From contig NC_056759.1 in NCBI RefSeq assembly GCF_018687715.1, positions 6,774,501 to 6,838,500 of the forward strand: 64,000 bases of DNA. The letters are read 5' to 3'. The stretch is from Carya illinoinensis. Lineage: Eukaryota > Streptophyta > Magnoliopsida > Fagales > Juglandaceae. The translations under genes and the position numbers were made by a program. This document shows positions 58,929 through 64,000 of the stretch, one piece after another (the stretch's first letter is position 1; the number at the start of each line of letters is the position of its first letter). Below the pieces are notes generated by a model. It had not been told where the DNA came from and did not search any database. It saw only the letters and a program-made list of their open reading frames with translations.

Positions 58929-60812
58929 GTGCTTTCTCTTAACTATACACAAATCTTTAAGAACTTTTGCATAAGGAGGAACTTGTTTAATAACATGCAA
59001 AATAGGGAGGTTAATTTTTACCTGCTCGAGGTTCTCCAAGATTTCATTGTTAGGATCCAAAGTTTGCTTATTCAGTTTTAAAGTTGAGGAAAGTACCTTA
59101 ACTGGGCTCTTTATTACCTCTGCTTCCTTGGGCAGCTCTGCACCACTATTACTTTGATTCTCTTCAACCTCCTCTAACTTATCAGTTGTTAGGATGTATA
59201 AGGATTTGCCACTTCATGACATAATGGCATTGACATCCTTCAAATTTTCTTGTGCCATATGTTGACTTTGGGGTGTGGATTGAGTTTGAAAATGGAACTT
59301 GCCACGCTCATTCATATTCAAGTAGATCATCATCTTGGATACATGGCTTTTTATCTTTTTATTTTCTTCAATAACCTGCATAATCAAATATTCAAACTTT
59401 TGATTAGTTTTACTTAGTGTCTCAATAAAAGCATGTAAAGTATCTTCTAAGAAACTTCTAAAAGAAGATGATGCATGATACGGTGTAAGGTAAGCTCTAG
59501 GTGTTTGTGCAAGCTGCTGGTTTTCAAATTTTCAGTTGAAATTGGGGTAATTACGCCACCCAGGATTGTAGGTATTGGACAAAGGTGCATAAAGCTTCTT
59601 GTACATACCTAAGGCATTACATTGTTCCTCATACATTACTCTCATTTTAGTAAATGTGAGACATTCTTGTGCTAGGTGATCTACCCCATCACACACAAAA
59701 CATGGCCCAATGGACTCTACACAAGTAGCCATGTGTGTTAGCTTTAAATCCTTAGTTTTTAACACATTTAACTCCTTAGTAAGCATCTCAACCTTAGCTT
59801 TTAGGTTATCTTTTTTCTTGAGATGGTAAATTCCACCACCAATTGAGTTTCCTGCTCGTGACCTATTTGTGATCTCAGTAGCACTACATCCAGTCCAAGT
59901 GTGAGCTTTTTCAGCAAGCTCAATGAGATATTCCATGGCCTCATCAGGATCTTTTTATAAGAACTCACCATTACACATCATCTCCATAAATTGGCGCTCT
60001 CTAAGTGTAAGTCCATCATAAAAATAGTTCACTAAGAGCCAATTCTTATATCCATGATGAGGATATATATTCAACAACTCCTTAAATCTCTCCCAAGACT
60101 GATACAAAATCTCATTGTCTTTTTGTGCAAATGTGGATATTTACTTTTTTAAAGCGTTTGTCTTATGTTGGGAAAAATATTTATTAAAAAAGACTTGAAT
60201 CATCTCATTCCATGACCTAATAGATCGTGGTCTCGGTGAGTATAGCCAACTCTTAGCTCTATCATTCAAAAAGAAAGGAAAGAACTTAAGTCTCATAACG
60301 TCATCAGTTCCATTTTGACTATGAAAAATCGTAACTACTTTCTCAAACTCCCCTAATGTGTACATATAGATTTTCATTTTCTAAGCCATGAAAAGTATGG
60401 AGTAACTATATAATCCCTGTTTTAAAATATAGTTTGCGAGTATTAGCTGGAAACATGATACATGATGGTGTGGTTGTGTGTGTAGGGTGGATGTAATCGT
60501 GAAGGGTCATAGTGGGTTAATCTCCGTGTTCACTCATTTCGTTAGAATTAGAAGAATTATCAAACAAATGATTAGAAAAATTAGACTCTAACTCTGACTC
60601 TAACACAGGTCTACAAGCAAACCAACCCAAGGCGTCTCTATACCTATGCATGCAAAGTAGAGAAAAATGCAACATTAAAAAAACTACAAAAAATAAAATA
60701 AAATAAAATAAAGATACAGCAAGCCAAAAGAAGGAATGAAGTTACTGCCTTTACAAGCTGCTGAAAAGAAAAACTATCTACCAATTCTTCTACTATCTCC
60801 CTGGCAACTGCG
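58929..60812 (-). pseudogene. gag of the outer Gypsy element
   Basis: The minus strand shows VMRLKFFPFFLNDRAKSWLY (near 60290), WNEMIQVFFNKYFSQHKT, AGNSIGGGIYHLKKKDNLKA, a CCHC-like CFVCDGVDHLAQEC (near 59700) and LSNTYNPGWRNYPNFN (near 59540). Then NNEILENLEQVKINLPILHV near 59040, and a tail that should lead into the protease at 46910. Stops split it. Confidence 0.82.
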
Positions 60813-60820
60813 CCAAAATT

Positions 60821-62159
60821 TGATTACGCTCAAAGAATAACGCGGTACTTATAGCAAAGTTTTAGGGTGTCGCATGGAGATAAATTAAAAGAATAGTTAA
60901 AGGAACAAAGAAATTAAAGAAAAACATTAAATGATTAATGGAGAACAAATATTGATTTTAAATACAAATTAAAGTGAAGTAAAATGACTAAAAAAACAAT
61001 ACTCAAATTTGACGAACAATAAAGCATTAGGAATCCCTTACACAAATTCGGTATTTTAATTATTTTTAATTCATTGAATAACTCAATTGGAAACTCGATT
61101 CCCAAAATTTTCAATCGTAAGATATAGATTTATAAAACAAAATTAAACCAAATGTAACATTCTAAAAAATCATTCACCCATTTTAAAATTCGTAAATTAT
61201 TATCCCTATTGAGAAAATTCAACGACGACAATATACTCAGAGAGCGATATTGCAACAAGGAACTAAATCAATATAGATAAATAATTGATTCAAATATAAT
61301 CAAAGAACTAATCCATTCAATAGAAAAAAGCATGATTGAATCCATAAACAGAATAAATTCTATGATTATTCGAAGAAGAAAACATCAACAATGAATTGAG
61401 AATGATAAAATAAAAAAATTTTAGTAATTGAAAACCAAATACATAAATTAAAAATATCATTTAATGTCCAAGTTCATTCCTAGTCCTACTTGAGAATTTA
61501 GTTACCCATAAATATAATGAATAACAAAAATCTCCAAAGAAAAATAAAGCAAACGTCGGCCATAGAAATGATTTTCTCATCTTTTCAAATATAACTCTTG
61601 TGCCTCTCATCCTCCCTATTTCGTGCTAATGATATACTTATATAGGATATGAGAAAATCCTAATGTCTTCATAATTTCTCCATAAAAAAAAAAAAAATCA
61701 CCTAAATTTTAGGACTTATCTTGATAGTCACGTACACATTTTAGGAGTTCGAATTTAAAAATTATTATTCGAGACAAATTTGCAGCCATTTAAGATATAT
61801 TTCTAATGCAATAAAAATTGCATCATTCCAACATGTCAGTATAAAGTTTCGGTCAAAATACTAAAATATGTCCAGGCTGTCTCCTAGCGAATTTTGGACT
61901 TGAACTTCTTGCAGTATCTTTTTGTGATTTTTTTTTTCATTTTTTTCTTGATTCAAATTGCTCTCAAACCCTATAAAAGTTCTCATTGAATTTGACTATG
62001 TTTTGACTTGCTCTTTTATAAACTCTGAAATTAAACAAAAATTTTTTCTTAGGAGTACTCTAGAGTAAATAGAAACTCAATTCAAGAATACACACTAATT
62101 TGTATTATTTATATTCACATTTTAGCATTTTAATCCAATAATAGGGTATTTAGAGTGCA
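60821..62159 (-). repeat. Putative 5' LTR of the outer Gypsy element
   Basis: The inner edge is set by the primer-site-like ttttggcgcagttgccaggg (minus strand, 60820-60800). The outer edge at 62159 is inferred from a TGCACTC start and from the point where a different Gypsy integrase reading (62160-62345) begins. No second LTR is available to confirm it. Confidence 0.5.
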
Positions 62160-62345
62160 GTTTCACGCACTCTTCAAGCACACACTTCCTAATGATTTGA
62201 TCTGAACAATACTTAAAAAGGTAGAGATCCTTGTAAAAGAAATAATTACCTTCAACTTTTAACTTTCAACTTTTTGATGTCTTGAGCATTCTAATGAGAT
62301 GGAGTTTTTCTTGTGACCAAGAAATTGACAAGGTCAGCATACCAT
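62160..62345 (-). pseudogene. Fragment of a third Gypsy element (integrase N-terminal linker)
   Basis: The minus strand reads NFLVTRKTPSH, a stop, then NAQDIKKLKV, YFFYKDLYLFKYCSDQIIRK and CVLEECVK, matching the segment before the integrase zinc finger in Athila-like elements. It appears to have been the insertion site of the outer element. Confidence 0.6.
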
Positions 62346-62784
62346 GTGTTTCTACTTTGTGTCTTCCTGCTTTAGTTTTCTAGTGGCAAGCCGATTCTTG
62401 GGCTTCAATTAACGCAAGGCTACCTTGTGTTTCTTCACATGGCCTTCTATTAGGCCTAAATTAAGTCATGGGTCGCAATTCCTTCTTGGGGTGCCTTCTC
62501 CATATGATTTCTTCATCTTGTCACATACATGAGCTTCAGATATGGACGTGAGCTTCTATTGTGATAATTTCTTTCTAGGCTCTAAGACATGATTAATCTT
62601 AGAACACCATAAGCAACATGAGTCAATCTGAATTTAATTAAGGGTAAAAAAATATCATTTCACATGTCGAAAACAGTTAATCACATTGTCAAATTAATAC
62701 CCTTCATTTAACAAATAAAGTTCACTTAACCCACTGTATTAAGAGTATTCAAAACAACATAATTATCTATTTATTAGTATCCAA
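62346..62784. other. Unassigned DNA between Gypsy fragments
   Basis: Mixed composition, no ORF of note and no repeat recognised. Confidence 0.4.
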
Positions 62785-63015
62785 AATGGCTGTCGAACGT
62801 AGTATTGGTGAATAAATCCAATGGCAAATGGTGAATATGCGTGAATTTCATGGATCTTAACAAAGTTTGTCCAAAGGACATCTTTCCCCTCCCACGGATA
62901 GACTTGATAGTTGACACAACGGCAGGGCATAAAATACTAAGCTTTATAGATGCCTATTCAAGGTATAACCAGATCAAAATGAGTGAGGTTGACCAGGAGA
63001 AGACAGCTTTCATAA
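62785..63015 (+). pseudogene. Ty3/Gypsy reverse transcriptase fragment, plus strand
   Basis: FMDLNKVCPKDIFPLPRIDL, IVDTTAGHKILSFIDAYSRY and NQIKMSEVDQEKTAFI are the N-terminal RT blocks of Tat/chromovirus-type Gypsy pol (usual DLNKACPKDSFPLPRID...). The homology stops at about 63010, before the catalytic box. It is opposite in strand to the neighbouring Athila elements. Confidence 0.88.
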
Positions 63016-64000
63016 TTGACCGGGCTGGAATCGTGAAGAACTTGTTGGAACCTTCAATGCTTCATACCTAAAAAATCTGTTCTTTGACATTTGTCAACCA
63101 AAGTGAAACTTCCCTTACCCATACAATCAAATTGCCAACAATAAAACATCTAGCCCAACTCAAGCTTCAATTTCATCCTCTTCATGCCAAAATGAGCTAC
63201 TTCATTGGGATTTTTCGTTCATTTTTGGAAGAAAAAATATGCAAGACAACCTGATGGTTGGTAATTTTGGATGTAGTTTAATAAAGCAAGCATTAGAGAC
63301 TTTGAATCATTAACCATTTGGTTAACCCGTGTTCCAACAGAAAATAAGGGGTTGAAAAAGAGAAAGATAGAGTGAAGACACAGAGAAGCAAACCAGGTGC
63401 TGGGAGAATCATGGATTGGTGTCTGCTGTTAGTGGAGAAGAGTTAAACGAAGTAGAAGAGGCGTTAATGAACGAACGGAGTAGATGAATATCTCTGTGTT
63501 TGTTGCTTGTTGGAGTAGACAGCAATGACGAATGGAGTCAACGAATGGAGTTGATGGTGATGATGAATGGCGATGACGGTGATGACATAGAGAAATGGGG
63601 AGGGATTGCTACTAGGGTTTGAGATTTGGGGAGAGATGGCATGCGGTTTGAAAAATAAGGGGATGCTTTTGCGTGTTAAAATGTTTTAGTCGGATCAAAA
63701 CCGACAATTAGCAGGTTTGACCCACAAGTCAGTTTAACCCGCTTTTTTATCGGATGGCTCGGGTCGTATGAACAGGGTGGGTCAGTGTAACTCCCGTCCT
63801 TGTGGTGGGTCCTTTAGAAAATGATTTTAAGAAAATAGACAAGAATTACGGTTCATCTTAAAATTTCTTTTCATTTCGTGCCAGGATACAAAAGACTCCA
63901 TATTGAAAAATAAAACTTGTTTATTAATTTAAAAGGTTACAGCAGAAAATATTAAATTTTTATAATTAAAATCTCTCATATAAAATAACATGCCTAGACT
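63016..64000. other. Unassigned right edge; GGGTC/GACCC-rich segment resembling a hAT-like end
   Basis: No ORF of a known family. At 63500-63600 lie short repeats of atggagtcaacgaatggag and gatgatgaatggcgatgac type. At 63710-63785 gtttgacccacaagtcagtt, taacccgc and ggctcgggtcgtatg resemble the subterminal motifs of the hAT-like element at 4474-5415, but no terminus or duplication was found. Confidence 0.35.

Larger units (their letters stand above)
46150..62159 (-). mobile_element. Outer Athila-like Ty3/Gypsy element, fragmentary, split by the inner element
   Basis: On the minus strand it runs from a putative 5' LTR (62159-60821) through primer site, gag (60820-58929) and, beyond the insertion, protease (46910-46400). 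The GTGCT duplication flanking the inner element joins the halves: reading resumes at 46910 directly after 58933. RT, RNase H, integrase and the 3' LTR are missing. Frames are broken by stops throughout. Confidence 0.75.

Noticed and set aside
1..64000. Bacterial-type operons, ribosome binding sites and prokaryotic defence systems
   Set aside because: Gene structure, introns and repeats are those of a plant nuclear genome.

Overview
This is plant nuclear DNA, most likely from a woody eudicot. Split genes with GT-AG introns, a tonoplast-type V-ATPase subunit a gene, a SHI/STY transcription factor gene, AT-rich intergenic DNA and many plant retroelements all point that way. Several foldback MITE-like repeats resemble families I remember from Fagales (walnut and hickory relatives); that placement is recollection, not proof.

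Layout. (1) 50-14931, minus strand: thirteen 5' exons of a VHA-a2/a3-type V-ATPase subunit a gene. The remaining C-terminal third lies beyond the left edge. Its introns hold a complete but decayed Ty1/copia element (3070-8992, 236-bp LTRs, 5-bp duplication) and a LINE inserted into an older LINE (9850-11035). Inside the copia gag sits a 942-bp hAT-like transposon (4474-5415, 8-bp duplication). It carries an intact intronless histone H2A.W-like ORF and a fragment of a NGATHA-type B3 domain. (2) 16298-29106: a deleted copia, a foldback/Mutator-like element with a 10-bp duplication, a long 5'-truncated LINE, a MITE, a copia gag-protease remnant, and an AT-rich hAT-like element. (3) 29842-36422: a Helitron-like element, MITEs, microsatellites and AT-rich DNA. 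(4) 36423-37809, minus: a complete two-exon STY1/SHI-like gene. (5) 38160-46150: gene-poor AT-rich DNA with MITEs and simple repeats. (6) 46150-62345, minus: nested Athila-like Gypsy elements. An outer element is split by an inner one (46911-58928, duplication GTGCT), which is split by a 2.24-kb solo LTR (50365-52605) and carries a tRNA-derived SINE. (7) The right edge holds a plus-strand Gypsy RT fragment and unclassified DNA.

The host genes are the V-ATPase subunit (vacuolar proton pumping) and the STY1-like activator (auxin and organ development); nothing links them functionally. The most notable object is the hAT-like transposon that captured parts of two unrelated host genes and then landed in a retrotransposon inside a housekeeping gene's intron, antisense to that gene.
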